DNA of 64,000 bases, taken from contig UBJO01000008.1 of assembly GCA_900465665.1 (NCBI GenBank), positions 1 to 64,000 of the forward strand. The letters run 5' to 3'. Each line of letters starts with the position of its first letter. The stretch's first letter is position 1. The notes beneath the pieces are model-generated. The model was not told the DNA's origin. It worked only from the letters and a program-made list of their open reading frames with translations, and made no database searches. This document shows positions 1 through 9,024 of the stretch, piece by piece. Position numbers and translations under genes: made by a program. The DNA comes from Hyphomicrobiales bacterium (GTDB lineage Bacteria; Pseudomonadota; Alphaproteobacteria; Rhizobiales; Rhizobiaceae).

Positions 1-319
1 GACTATTGTCGAAATAATTCCGATTTAAGTATTGAGAATATAAAAATATATGGAAGTGCAATAACGTTGCTTGCGTCGTTTTCTCATGGCCGCATTGCGC
101 TTCTTCGCACTGGCGAAATGGCTGAGAGGTAAAAGACAGCTGTTCTCGCCGGACCAATATCGAGCAAGAAGACCGGCCGGATCGAACGTTTTTGCCAGAG
201 AAAAACCCGCCGCATGACTTGGAACAATGCGACGGGTCCGAGTAGAGATTACAGAATACGACCAGCGGGTGTGTCCTGCCCGCAGTGGATGAAGCTCCGC
301 CGGCCGGCTCGCTGACGCG
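1..319. other. Intergenic stretch without a recognisable gene
   Basis: The first 60 bases are clearly richer in A+T than the rest of the window. No reading frame with a ribosome binding site and rhizobial codon use is visible on either strand. The only structured element is the minus-strand terminator at 201-237. The gene beyond base 1 is outside the window. Confidence 0.6.
201..237 (-). terminator. Rho-independent terminator of the VOC/esterase fusion gene
   Basis: Read on the minus strand, an 11-bp stem (arms at 227-237 and 205-215, one G-U pair) with an 11-nt loop is followed by a run of five T. It lies about 80 bases past the stop at 320, so it probably ends the minus-strand transcript of the gene cluster above it. 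Confidence 0.8.
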
Positions 320-1879
320 CTATTCCTCGTGCGTCAGCCACTTCTGAATGACCGGAACATCGTCATCGCCAAGCAGGTGCCCCGTCGGAATGACGGTCGA
401 ATCGACCGTTGCGCCTGATGTCTTCAGCCGTGTTTCGAGGTCGCTTGCATATTTCCCATAAGCGTCCGTCTTGCCGCTGATGACAAGCAGATCGGTGCCC
501 TTCAGGTCCGCATGCGGAAATTCGCTGAGCACAGGCATGGAGCGCAGCAGAACCGCTTTGTGAACGAGATTCGGGTGCAGGTAGAGAAGCGAGTTCAGAA
601 GATTGGCGCCGTTGGAATAGCCGACATAGACGAGCTTTTTCGGATCGAGCCCATAGGATTTGACCGCGCCGTCGATGAAGGCCGCGAAAGCCTCGGCCTC
701 GTTCTTGATGTCCTGCTGGTCGAAGGAGAACGGCGTGATGCGCTTGTACCAGCGCGGAATGCCTTCCTCCGTCGCGCGTCCGCGCACACCGAGCAGCGTC
801 GCGCGCGGCGCCACCTTGTGCAGCAGCGGCATCAACGTCGTCTCGTTGCCACCCGAGCCATGCAGCAGCACCAGAACGGTGCCGTCAGGGTTCGGCGGCG
901 TATAGAAGCGGTGCACGAAGGGCAGCTCGCGATAGTTGACCCGGGGTTCGCCCGGCATCGAAAACTGCGGCAGAACCACCTTCAGGTCCTTGAGATCGGT
1001 GATCGGGTCCTTCGGCACGAACAGCTTTTCGCCAAGCGTCGCCGCCGGCTCGTCTACGGTCATGCCCGGCTTGTCGGTCGCGAGCTCGATCAGCGTGCCA
1101 CCAGGTTCGCGCACATAGAGCGAGCGGAAATACTTGCGGTCATGCACGTTGATATCAGACGCGCTCGAACCCTCGCTCTTCAGCGCATCATGAACCTTTG
1201 AAAGCGCCGCGTCGTCCTCCGCGCGGAAGGCCACGTGGTCAAAGGTGCCGGTCCCCGGCGCGCTCGACCAGAACCCCTTGGCGTTCCTGATGTCGACGAT
1301 GTCGCCGGACTGCGAGACCAGTCGGTCGATATTGCCGCGGTTTTCCTGGAAGCGATAGCCGAAATGGCTCTCGACGAAGGCGCGGCTCTTTTCCGGTTCC
1401 TCGGTCAGCATCGTCGTTCCGCGCACGCGCTGCACGGCGTGCTCGACCGGAATGCCGGCGCCATGCCAGGGAGCAGGCGATTTCAGCGCCGGCGTGCCGG
1501 CAAGCTTGACGATGATGTTGTCCGGATCCTTCAGGCGCAGCACCGGCTCGCCGAATTCGTCGGCCGGACCTTCCGTGCGGACGCCGAAGCTCATCGCCCG
1601 CGTCAGCCAGTAGCCGATGCTGGAAGGGTCGATCGCCAGTGCCAGTTCGCTCAATTGCCCGAAGCCGGCACGGCCAGGCGCGCCGTCTTCCCAGACAAGG
1701 AATGTCACGAGCGAGCCCGGCGTGGCTTCCGCGTCACCGTAAAAGAGGTGCAACTGCGTCGCGTCTTCGAAGCCGGCCGTCTGCTTGACCAGCCGCATGC
1801 CGAGAAAGCCGGCGTAGAAGTCGACGTTCGCCTGCACCTTTCGGGTCAGCAGCGTGATGTGGTGTATGCCTGAAGCCAT
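320..1879 (-). CDS. Fused VOC ring-cleaving dioxygenase-like and alpha/beta hydrolase (esterase-like) protein
   Basis: The 519-residue protein joins two enzymes. Residues 1-270 are two vicinal-oxygen-chelate (glyoxalase fold) modules related to PcpA/MhqO; H7, H215 and E265 fit the 2-His-1-carboxylate metal site. Residues about 335-519 are an MhqD/YpfH-like hydrolase with nucleophile S422 (GYSNG), D472 and H501. In Firmicutes, MhqO and MhqD are separate neighbouring proteins linked to quinone stress; the exact substrate here is unknown. The start at 1879 places the protein at the usual MASGIHHIT family start. An upstream ATG at 1945 overlaps the stop of the kinase gene (ATGA) and would add a short hydrophobic leader, so translational coupling from there is possible. 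Confidence 0.82.
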   Translation of the reverse strand: MASGIHHITLLTRKVQANVDFYAGFLGMRLVKQTAGFEDATQLHLFYGDAEATPGSLVTFLVWEDGAPGRAGFGQLSELALAIDPSSIGYWLTRAMSFGVRTEGPADEFGEPVLRLKDPDNIIVKLAGTPALKSPAPWHGAGIPVEHAVQRVRGTTMLTEEPEKSRAFVESHFGYRFQENRGNIDRLVSQSGDIVDIRNAKGFWSSAPGTGTFDHVAFRAEDDAALSKVHDALKSEGSSASDINVHDRKYFRSLYVREPGGTLIELATDKPGMTVDEPAATLGEKLFVPKDPITDLKDLKVVLPQFSMPGEPRVNYRELPFVHRFYTPPNPDGTVLVLLHGSGGNETTLMPLLHKVAPRATLLGVRGRATEEGIPRWYKRITPFSFDQQDIKNEAEAFAAFIDGAVKSYGLDPKKLVYVGYSNGANLLNSLLYLHPNLVHKAVLLRSMPVLSEFPHADLKGTDLLVISGKTDAYGKYASDLETRLKTSGATVDSTVIPTGHLLGDDDVPVIQKWLTHEE

Positions 1880-1941
1880 TGAGGGGAGCCCGGATTGCAT
1901 TGGGTACAGAAGGAGCGCGGAGATGAAGGTGAGGATAACAG

Positions 1942-3555
1942 TCATATCGTTGCGTTTGCTTGGTGCCTTGTTTGCTCTCCATAGAGAATTAGGGCATCTC
2001 CGCAAGGCTGCAAATCCAAAGTCTGAACATCCCGCAGCGCAAGTTCCAGCTGCTGTCGCGTCGGCGGCTTGATCATATAGGCGCACGCACCCAATGCTTT
2101 CGCGCGCTGCATGTCGTCTTCATCGCTTGATGTGCTTAGGATGAAGGCCGGTATCGTCCTCAGCCGCGCGTCGCGCGAAAGCGCCTCCAAAACCTCGAAC
2201 CCATCCATGATCGGCATGTTGATATCGAGCAGGATGAGGTCGATCAAAGGATCGTGACCACCGGTTGCCCGCTCCTGAAGAAGCCGCATCGCCTCAAGAC
2301 CGTTCGAAGCGAGATGCAGGTTGAACGTCACCTTCTCGCGCTTCATCAGCTTGATCTTCAAAAGCTGCACATCTGCCGGGCTGTCTTCGACCAGCAGAAC
2401 CTCGGCCACACGGCCGATTCTATCTGCGCGCTGCTCTTCTTGCCGCGGGTTTGCCGCCCCCTTGGGCGCCCTGTCCGTCTCAATCAAGGCCAGCGGCAGC
2501 TCCATGATGAAGGTCGTGCCGCCACCATCGGCATCCTCGCACCAGATGGCGCCGCCATGCAGCTGCGCGATCCGCCGGCAGATCGCCAGCCCGAGCCCCG
2601 TCCCCTCGATGCCGCGCCCGACCAGCCGCTTGAAGGGCTGGAAGATCAGTTCGCGATGATCGCGCGCGATGCCGGGTCCATTATCGCTGACTGCGATCCG
2701 GCAGAGCGTGCCTTCGCCTTGTGCCGAGATTCGCACGCGCGGCACCTTGGCCTCGCAATATTTGATGGCGTTGGAGATGATGTTCTGCAGCATCTGCACC
2801 AGAAGCGTCCCGTCGCCCATCACCTGGGGCAAGGGGCCGCGCTCGATCTCGGCACCACGGCTGCTGATCTGTTCGCGCAGATTGCGCTCCACCTGGTCGA
2901 CGATCGCGGACAGTGACACCGGCTTGGCCTCAAGATCGCCGGAGGTCTCGAGCTTCGAAAAGCCCGACACCTTGACGATCAGCTCCTCCATGTGGTCGGC
3001 CGCACTAAGCACATAGCCGAGCAGATCGTGATCGTCATGCGCCAGCGAGGGCGAAGCCTGCAGCAGCCTGCTGAACGACTTGATCGTCCTCAGCGGCTCC
3101 TTCAGGTCATGGGCCATGGCGCGGGTGAAGATCTCGAGCGATTGCTGCTTCTGCTCCAGCTTGGCCGCGAGATCGCCATGCATGATGGCGCTCTGGATGC
3201 AGCGGTGCAGCGTCTCTGGCGAAAGCGTGTCCTTGGTGAGGTAATCCCGCGCGCCGCCCTTCATCACCTCGACGGCGATCGTCTCGCTGCCCTGGCCCGT
3301 CAGCATGATCACGTTGGCGGAGGGATCGAGCTTCAATATCTCCTCGAGTACGCCGACGCCGTCGCGGCCCGGCAGCGAGTAGTCGAGCAACACGCAATCC
3401 GGCCGCTTCTGCGCGTTGAGCGCTATGCCCTCGTCGCCGTTCTCAGCCTCGTAGACCACGTAGTTGGCGCCCGGCGCGCGCGCCAGCATTCGCCGGTAAA
3501 CCTCGCGGTCGTCGATATTGTCGTCGATAACAAGTACCGCGCTGCCCTCGGCCAT
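1942..3555 (-). CDS. Hybrid histidine kinase with receiver domains at both ends
   Basis: The 537-residue soluble protein has a receiver domain at about 6-125 (D11, D12, phosphoacceptor D58) and a HisKA phosphoacceptor helix with H149 (MAHDLKEP). A HATPase_c domain at about 240-360 (DNGPGIA and GTGLGLAI boxes) is followed by a second receiver domain at about 390-515 (LLLDINMP). No membrane segment or classical sensor is visible, so input probably comes by phosphotransfer to the N-terminal receiver. ATG 3555 has GGAGG seven bases upstream; a GTG at 3561 lies too close to that site. It follows the CheY-like gene with almost no gap, so the three genes from 6117 downwards look like one operon. Confidence 0.88.
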   Translation of the reverse strand: MAEGSAVLVIDDNIDDREVYRRMLARAPGANYVVYEAENGDEGIALNAQKRPDCVLLDYSLPGRDGVGVLEEILKLDPSANVIMLTGQGSETIAVEVMKGGARDYLTKDTLSPETLHRCIQSAIMHGDLAAKLEQKQQSLEIFTRAMAHDLKEPLRTIKSFSRLLQASPSLAHDDHDLLGYVLSAADHMEELIVKVSGFSKLETSGDLEAKPVSLSAIVDQVERNLREQISSRGAEIERGPLPQVMGDGTLLVQMLQNIISNAIKYCEAKVPRVRISAQGEGTLCRIAVSDNGPGIARDHRELIFQPFKRLVGRGIEGTGLGLAICRRIAQLHGGAIWCEDADGGGTTFIMELPLALIETDRAPKGAANPRQEEQRADRIGRVAEVLLVEDSPADVQLLKIKLMKREKVTFNLHLASNGLEAMRLLQERATGGHDPLIDLILLDINMPIMDGFEVLEALSRDARLRTIPAFILSTSSDEDDMQRAKALGACAYMIKPPTRQQLELALRDVQTLDLQPCGDALILYGEQTRHQANATI

Positions 3556-3557
3556 GA

Positions 3558-3983
3558 TCACCCCTCCAGAGGCAATATGGCGATCTCGAACCAGTATTCC
3601 TTCAGCCTCTGGATCGCCGCGAACAGACCGTCGAGATCGACAGGCTTCTGGACATAGGTGTTGGCGCCGAGCGCGTAGCAGCCCTCGATATCGCGCTCGT
3701 CGTCCGACGTGGTCAGGATCACCACAGGGATCTTACGCCACGCCGGGTTGGACTTGATCGCCTCCAGCGTCTTGCGGCCATCGAGCCCCGGCATGTTGAG
3801 GTCCAGCAGGATGAGACCCGGCCGTGTTTCCATCGTCGCCAGCAGATCCAGCGCCTGCTGGCCCGATGGCGCCCATTGCACTGGGTTCTTCAGCTTGGCG
3901 CGCTTGAAGGCGCGGATCGTTGCTTCGTAGTCGTCCTCGCTGTCCTCGACGATCAGGATCGGCTGTGATTCACGGTGCTGCAT
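3558..3983 (-). CDS. Single-domain CheY-like (Rcp1-type) response regulator
   Basis: The 141-residue protein is a complete receiver domain without an output domain. The acidic pair follows ILIVEDS, the phosphoacceptor is D61 (LLDLNMPG), and the conserved Thr and Lys are in LTTSDDE and VQKPVD. The type resembles the small regulators that pair with phytochrome-like kinases. The chosen ATG at 3983 has GAGGGG upstream and overlaps the end of the membrane kinase gene by 14 bases. Its stop adjoins the hybrid kinase start. It probably shuttles phosphate between the two kinases. Confidence 0.9.
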   Translation of the reverse strand: MQHRESQPILIVEDSEDDYEATIRAFKRAKLKNPVQWAPSGQQALDLLATMETRPGLILLDLNMPGLDGRKTLEAIKSNPAWRKIPVVILTTSDDERDIEGCYALGANTYVQKPVDLDGLFAAIQRLKEYWFEIAILPLEG

Positions 3984-6117
3984 GCTGCCCCTCGCGCTTG
4001 TGACCCAATGTAAAATAGAACGTTGTGCCCTGGCCAACCTCTGACTCCAGCCAGACGTCGCCCTCGTGACGGCCGATGATCTTGCGCACGAAGGTCAGCC
4101 CGGCGCCGGTGCCGTCGTCCGATTCCTGCGTCTTTTCCAGCCGCTTGAAGATGCGGAAGATATCCTCGTGAAACTCGCGGGGAATGCCCTTGCCGTTGTC
4201 GCGCACGAAATAGACGTCGCTCGTCCGGCGCCCGTCTTCGCCGACAAGCTCGCCGACGTGGCCGACGGTCACGATCGGCTCGGGCTTGTCGTTGTATTTC
4301 ACGGCATTGGTGATCAGGTTGCGGTAGACCTCGGTCAGCCGCAGCGAATCGCAGACGACCTCGGGAAGCTGGCCCTCGACCAGCACCTTCGCCCGCCGCT
4401 CTTCCAGATAAAGCTCCATGGTCGAGACCACGTCCTTGACGATGGCATGGACGTCGGTGCGCTTCACCGCCAGCTGCTGGCGCCCGATGCGCGAGAAATA
4501 GAGCAGGTCATTGACCAGCTTCTCCATACGCTGGCTGAGCCGGACAATGCGGTTGATGCGGCGCACGCCGTCCTCGTCGAGCACCGTCTCGTAATCCTCG
4601 AGCAGAAAGCGGGAATGGTTGTGCATCCCACGCAGCGGTTCCTTCAGGTCATGCGAGGCGATATAGGCGAACTCGTCGAGATCGGAATTGCTGCGCTCCA
4701 GATCGGCGGTATAGGCCTGAAGCTGGCGGAACATCGTCCGCAGCTGTTCCTCCTGCTGCACCCGCAGGCTGATGTCGCGCAGAATTGCGACGAAGGTAAC
4801 CGTCGGCCCCGTCCGGAAGGCGCTCAGCGACACATCGAGTGGGAATGTCTCGCCATTGCGCCGGATGCCGGAGATGGTACCGGTCGTCCCGGTCCCGCCT
4901 TCCTCGCTCAAGAGCAGCGATCGCCGAAAATAGTCGTCGAGCCCCGCATGAAAGGTCTCCGGCAGCAGTATATGGACGCTCTCTCCGATCGCCTCCCTCG
5001 ACGTCCGGTCGAACATCTCTTCCGCCGCCGGATTGAACAGCGAGATCTTGCCCTGCGGGTCCATGGCGACGATCGCGTTCGGCGTGTTGCGCGTCACCGT
5101 GTCGAAGCGGATGCGCTCGGCATCCAGGCTGTCGCTCTTGCGCTGGAAGAAGAACACGAAGGTTGCCACCAGCCAGAGCATGCCGACGGTGATGGCGCGG
5201 TTCGTCGCCTCGTAGCCATAGCCTTCGCCATGCCGATCGACAGCAAGAAAGCCGAGCAGGATCAGGATGGAGCAGACGAAGGCCAGGTTGAACGGTGCCG
5301 TGCGGCTGTTGAACCACAGCGAGGTCAGGATCAGCGGCACATAGATCATGCCGTTCACCACCCCGAGCGGGGTGTAGAGATCGATCATCAGCCCGATGAA
5401 GCACAGCGCACCCGGCAGCCAGACGGGCATGCCGCCATGATGATCCGGCTGCAGCCACCAGGACCGCACCAGCATCGCCGAGCCGAGCAGCGTCACGCCG
5501 GCGGCGGTATGCACCGCCATGCCGATGTTCGATCCCCAGCGATAGATGTGCTCGGTATGCATCGCGTATCCGGCAAGGGCCGCGATGCCGAGGCCGATCA
5601 CCACATAGCCGACAAGTTCCTCGAACAGCCGCGCCTTGCCCTTCTGGTCCGGCGGGGTGAGCGCGAGAGCGAGGTTGGAGAAGAACATGACCACGGCGGT
5701 GTTCAGCGCCATGCCGCCGCCGACGCGGCCAAAGAATGCCGGATCGACGAAAATGCCGGCCAGAAAGCGCTCCATGATCTGCGGCTGCCGTCCGACGAAT
5801 GTCAGCTCGATCAGCCGCACTCCACTCATCGCGGCGGCGAGCGAAAACAGCAGGAAAGCGGCGAGCCGCGCATTGGCGCCGGTGTAGACCGAGATGACAA
5901 GCGCGATCCCGGTCAAACAGAAACAGATCGCTGTGTTGATCGCCATCGCAGGCGAACCCGGTATCAGGAAAAGAAGAGGCTCGATCTGCCGCACCCAGGC
6001 GAGAAGGATCACGGCGCCCAGCATGAGCAGCAGCACGCCGAGCACGATCGTCGTCAAACGGTGTCGTTCCTGGCGCCAGGGGGCACTCGTCCTTCGACCA
6101 ATGATCGGCTTCACCAC
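3970..6117 (-). CDS. Membrane-anchored PAS histidine kinase
   Basis: The 715-residue protein starts with about seven to eight hydrophobic segments (residues 21-325), an MASE-like integral membrane input region. A PAS domain (about 330-450) follows, then a HisKA helix with H489 (ASHDLKEPLRG) and a HATPase_c domain (DNGKGIP, then GTGAGLTF). The SHDLKEPL type of phosphoacceptor site is typical of phytochrome-like kinases paired with single-domain regulators, which fits the CheY-like gene directly downstream. Two GTG codons at 6117 and 6114 follow GGAGAG; the first is used here. The signal sensed cannot be told from the sequence. Confidence 0.88.
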   Translation of the reverse strand: MVKPIIGRRTSAPWRQERHRLTTIVLGVLLLMLGAVILLAWVRQIEPLLFLIPGSPAMAINTAICFCLTGIALVISVYTGANARLAAFLLFSLAAAMSGVRLIELTFVGRQPQIMERFLAGIFVDPAFFGRVGGGMALNTAVVMFFSNLALALTPPDQKGKARLFEELVGYVVIGLGIAALAGYAMHTEHIYRWGSNIGMAVHTAAGVTLLGSAMLVRSWWLQPDHHGGMPVWLPGALCFIGLMIDLYTPLGVVNGMIYVPLILTSLWFNSRTAPFNLAFVCSILILLGFLAVDRHGEGYGYEATNRAITVGMLWLVATFVFFFQRKSDSLDAERIRFDTVTRNTPNAIVAMDPQGKISLFNPAAEEMFDRTSREAIGESVHILLPETFHAGLDDYFRRSLLLSEEGGTGTTGTISGIRRNGETFPLDVSLSAFRTGPTVTFVAILRDISLRVQQEEQLRTMFRQLQAYTADLERSNSDLDEFAYIASHDLKEPLRGMHNHSRFLLEDYETVLDEDGVRRINRIVRLSQRMEKLVNDLLYFSRIGRQQLAVKRTDVHAIVKDVVSTMELYLEERRAKVLVEGQLPEVVCDSLRLTEVYRNLITNAVKYNDKPEPIVTVGHVGELVGEDGRRTSDVYFVRDNGKGIPREFHEDIFRIFKRLEKTQESDDGTGAGLTFVRKIIGRHEGDVWLESEVGQGTTFYFTLGHKREGQHAAP

Positions 6118-6279
6118 GCGTTGCTCTCCCGTCCGGCGGTTACTATTTCCAGAATTGAAAATTATTCAATATACATCTGTCGCGATAGTTGCGGCTTCGG
6201 CGCCGACCGGCAATATGCCTGTTACGGATGCTGTGCCCTGCGGTCGAACGGAGCGCCGGCGCGAGCACGGGGGGTGGCA

Positions 6280-6642
6280 ATGCCGGCGGTATTTTACGTA
6301 GACGACAGCCGCGACGACCTGTTTTACGCGCAATATGTCTGCCGCAAGGAACGCCCCGACATCGCTCTTTCCTGCTTCCATGCCGCCGATGCCGCCTTCG
6401 AAGCGCTCTGCGAAGGAGCGACGCTGCCGGCGCTCCTGATCGTCGATCTCTATATGCCTGTCGATAGCGGCATCGGCCTCGTCACGCGCCTGCGCGCGGA
6501 TCACCGCTTCGCCTCGATGCGAATCGCTGTCTGTTCCGGCTCGGACGCGACGGCGGATCGAGAGCGGGCCTTGGCCTGCGGGGCGGATCTATACGTCGAA
6601 AAGCCGATCGACCTCAGTGCACTCGTGCGTCCCAGCCAATAG
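6280..6642 (+). CDS. Small CheY-like response regulator
   Basis: The 120-residue single receiver domain begins MPAVFYVDD. It has the acidic pair D8/D9, phosphoacceptor D56 (LIVDLYMP), a Ser in place of the usual Thr (CSGSD) and the conserved Lys in VEKPID. GGGGGTGG lies just before the ATG at 6280. An open frame runs far upstream through the opposite-strand kinase gene, but only these last 120 codons look like protein. It is transcribed divergently from the membrane kinase and may be an extra output of that system. Confidence 0.85.
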   Translation: MPAVFYVDDSRDDLFYAQYVCRKERPDIALSCFHAADAAFEALCEGATLPALLIVDLYMPVDSGIGLVTRLRADHRFASMRIAVCSGSDATADRERALACGADLYVEKPIDLSALVRPSQ

Positions 6643-7054
6643 TCCATCAAAGACAATCGACTTTCTTAGGTATTTATGACGCAATGGTTGCAAGTCTCAT
6701 TGACACGACTTTGGCTACATTTCACACTATACGAATGAAGCAGTGTGAGACGATGCTGGGGAGAGCCGTTTGACTTTGTTGACGAAACAACCCCGGCAAA
6801 ATCCGTGACTGAAGTCTGTCGTCCCGCTGATAGGCGAGGCGCGTCGCCGGCGGCGTAGGACAGGCGAATGCCGAGGGTAGGGGGCGGAAACGGAGGGCGC
6901 ATGCCGATTTTGTGATCGGCGTGTCGCGGCGGTTTCCCTCGAAACTCCGCACTCGGTCATTAACTGTATCAGTCTGGCCCGTGTCTCCAGGGTTCGGAGA
7001 TGCTGCCCAACCGGTAACCAGAGGCACGTAGGAGCCAAGAAGCAGGAATGCGGA
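6643..7054. other. Intergenic region upstream of the LuxR-type gene
   Basis: About 410 bases without a convincing gene; small open frames on the minus strand lack ribosome binding sites and family resemblance. A TTGACA hexamer at 6700-6705 could be a -35 box, but no good -10 lies 16-18 bases further on. Part of this stretch is probably the leader and promoter of the gene at 7055. Confidence 0.5.
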
Positions 7055-7759
7055 ATGAGTAGCGCGATGGCACTTCCATTTCACGCTGGCCCGGAATTGG
7101 GGCGGGCGATCAACCGCACGGATTTCTTTCGACTTCTGAAGGCGGCCGCGCATCACTATGCCTTCGACAGCTTCGCGCTCGCCCGCATCTCCGAGGCGTC
7201 GCAGCCCTTCGGCGCGCGCGATATCATCATCACCAATGTCGCCGAACGCCAGACCGGCTTCTTCGTCTACGCCATGGGCCGCGCGCTCGGATTCATCAAA
7301 TCCAAGGCCGCGCAGTTCTTGGCAACCCCCATGAGCGGTAAGGCGGGCAATCTGCAGGGATACCCGCCCGATCTCGTCCTCAACGAGTTCGACACCAACA
7401 GCTTTCTGCTCATCCCGCTTTTCACGCCCGAGGGGCGCCGCTACTGTGTCGCCTTCAGCGGCAAGCGCCAGCAGCCGGACCAGGGCGAAGTCGCCGATAT
7501 CCTGCTCGACACGATGCGGATATTCGACAAGTTCTACGAAGAAATCCTGGTCAACGAAATGTCAGGCCGTTTGACCCAACGGGAGAATGAAGTGGTTCGC
7601 TGGACCAGTGAAGGCAAGACATCGGCGGAAATCGCCATCATCCTCGGCCTGTCGGAACACACCGTCAATTCGCATATCGCGGCGTCGGTCAGAAAGCTCG
7701 GCGCGGTCAATCGCGTCCACATGGTGGCGATGGCGTTGCGCATGGGACTTGTTTCGTGA
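7055..7759 (+). CDS. LuxR-type transcriptional regulator
   Basis: The 234-residue protein has an N-terminal ligand-binding-like region (about 15-160) and a C-terminal LuxR/GerE helix-turn-helix (about 170-232; LTQRENEVVRW, then SEHTVNSHIAASVRKL). The layout resembles solo LuxR regulators; no adjacent acyl-homoserine-lactone synthase is present. The ATG at 7055 follows AGGA by about eight bases; another ATG 12 bases later is a possible start. Its stop overlaps the start of the receiver gene (GTGA), so the two are probably translated together. Confidence 0.85.
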   Translation: MSSAMALPFHAGPELGRAINRTDFFRLLKAAAHHYAFDSFALARISEASQPFGARDIIITNVAERQTGFFVYAMGRALGFIKSKAAQFLATPMSGKAGNLQGYPPDLVLNEFDTNSFLLIPLFTPEGRRYCVAFSGKRQQPDQGEVADILLDTMRIFDKFYEEILVNEMSGRLTQRENEVVRWTSEGKTSAEIAIILGLSEHTVNSHIAASVRKLGAVNRVHMVAMALRMGLVS

Positions 7760-8211
7760 CCGAAAACGCTGAAGTGAAACCAGAGACGGCTCGCGGCGAG
7801 GCGGTAAAAATCCTGTTCGTCGATGACGAATTCATCGAATTTCGCGCCTTGAAAAAGACCGTCGCGGCGCTCACCGAGCCGAAGGTCGAGATGGACTATG
7901 CGCAATCGGTCAGCGATGCGCTGGCAAAGCTCGGCAGCGACAGGTTCGACCTGATCCTGCTCGACAACCGCCTGCTGCCGAACGCGGACTTTCGCGAGAC
8001 CGTGCCGAAGCTTCGCGCCGCGAGCTTCACCGGCCCGATCGGCGTCATATCGATGGATGTGTCGGACAGCTACTTCCAGCAGTTCCAGGAATACGGTGTC
8101 GATTTCCGCATCGGCAAGGACGAGATCGACGTCGAGACGCTGCAGCACATCATCCGCGAATATGTTCGCTATGACATGCCTGATGTCTGGAAGGACGATT
8201 ACAACATCTGA
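7756..8211 (+). CDS. Receiver-domain protein coupled to the LuxR-type gene
   Basis: The 151-residue protein has a receiver domain (about 17-140) with acidic pair D23/D24 (LFVDDE) and phosphoacceptor D70 (LILLDNRLLP), then a short acidic tail without an output domain. The GTG start at 7756 overlaps the TGA of the LuxR-type gene. A soluble kinase gene converges on it with seven bases between the stop codons and is its likely partner. The active site deviates from CheY: an Ser/Met pair (ISMD) stands where Thr/Ser is usual. Confidence 0.8.
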   Translation: MTENAEVKPETARGEAVKILFVDDEFIEFRALKKTVAALTEPKVEMDYAQSVSDALAKLGSDRFDLILLDNRLLPNADFRETVPKLRAASFTGPIGVISMDVSDSYFQQFQEYGVDFRIGKDEIDVETLQHIIREYVRYDMPDVWKDDYNI

Positions 8212-8218
8212 CGTGTCG

Positions 8219-8914
8219 TCAAACCGGCAGCCGGATCGTGAACCGACTTCCCATCTCCGTCGGTGATGTGAGTGAAATCGTGCCACCAAGCGCGGTCACC
8301 AGCTCGCGCGCGGCCGCCAACCCCAGGCCCGGCCTTTTCGCGGCGCCCTCCGGCAGCAGGCTCCAGAAAGCGGTGAACACGCTCTCCTGATGTTCCGGCA
8401 CGATGCCCGGCCCGTTGTCTGAAATATGGATCGTCCAATGCGTGGCATCGACTTCCGCCTCGACCGTCAGGCGGCACGCCTCGTCGGCATCCGTGCGGTG
8501 CATCAGCCCGTTCGCCATCACATTCTTCAGCACCAGCCCCAGGATCCCTGCATCGGTCCGGATGCCCGGTAGGTCGCCTGTCTCGATCGTGGCCTTGGGC
8601 GCATCGACCTCGAAGCGCAGCTCCCCCCAGATCTGCGCAACCAGCAGCTTGGTATCGACATCGCTGATCACAAGTCGCGGCGCGCCGGAGGCGAAGCTGA
8701 TCAGCCCCTTGGTCAGCTCCTGCGCGGCCTGCGTCTTGGCAAGAATGGTGTTGAGGTATTCCAGATGCTCGGCATCGATCCTGTCGCCGATCTCGTCGAT
8801 CAAAATCTCCGCATACATCGCGATGTGCCTGAGCGGCGATTGCAGGTCGTGCGAGGCAATGGCGAGAAAGCGCTTGATGCGCGTTTCGTCGGTCTCTGTC
8901 GTCGATGGTGACAT
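8219..8914 (-). CDS. Short soluble histidine kinase
   Basis: The 231-residue protein is almost only a kinase core: a HisKA helix with H22 (ASHDLQSPLRH), then a HATPase_c domain with DNGPGIV and a glycine-rich PGLGLAAAREL box. There is no membrane segment, PAS or GAF domain. The ATG at 8914 was chosen because the upstream extension (about 27 residues, proline-rich) has no domain and the phosphoacceptor helix starts soon after this Met. It is convergent with the receiver gene ending at 8211 and probably phosphorylates it. Confidence 0.82.
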   Translation of the reverse strand: MSPSTTETDETRIKRFLAIASHDLQSPLRHIAMYAEILIDEIGDRIDAEHLEYLNTILAKTQAAQELTKGLISFASGAPRLVISDVDTKLLVAQIWGELRFEVDAPKATIETGDLPGIRTDAGILGLVLKNVMANGLMHRTDADEACRLTVEAEVDATHWTIHISDNGPGIVPEHQESVFTAFWSLLPEGAAKRPGLGLAAARELVTALGGTISLTSPTEMGSRFTIRLPV

Positions 8915-8943
8915 GTCTCGTCCGCCGGATTTAAGCCCGGGCG

Positions 8944-8984
8944 GAGAATAGAAAGCGGGCGCCGGTTCTGCAACCGGCGCCCGC
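8944..8984 (-). terminator. Terminator downstream of secDF
   Basis: A perfect 13-bp inverted repeat (8955-8967 and 8972-8984, loop CTGC) is followed on the minus strand by a T-rich stretch (TTTCTATTCT). It lies 40 bases past the secDF stop and just before the soluble kinase start. Confidence 0.8.
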
Positions 8985-9024
8985 ATCAATTTCACGAAAG
9001 CAACCTGAAAAGGTCGATCCTTTA

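Noticed and set aside
4066..6642. A plus-strand open frame of more than 850 codons across the membrane kinase gene
   Set aside because: All but the last 120 codons are the mirror of the GC-biased kinase gene on the other strand and resemble no protein. Only the C-terminal receiver (from 6280) is real.
6700..6732. TTGACA with a downstream CTATAC as a sigma-70 promoter of the LuxR-type gene
   Set aside because: The spacing is about 21 bases instead of 16-18, and the site is more than 300 bases from the start codon.
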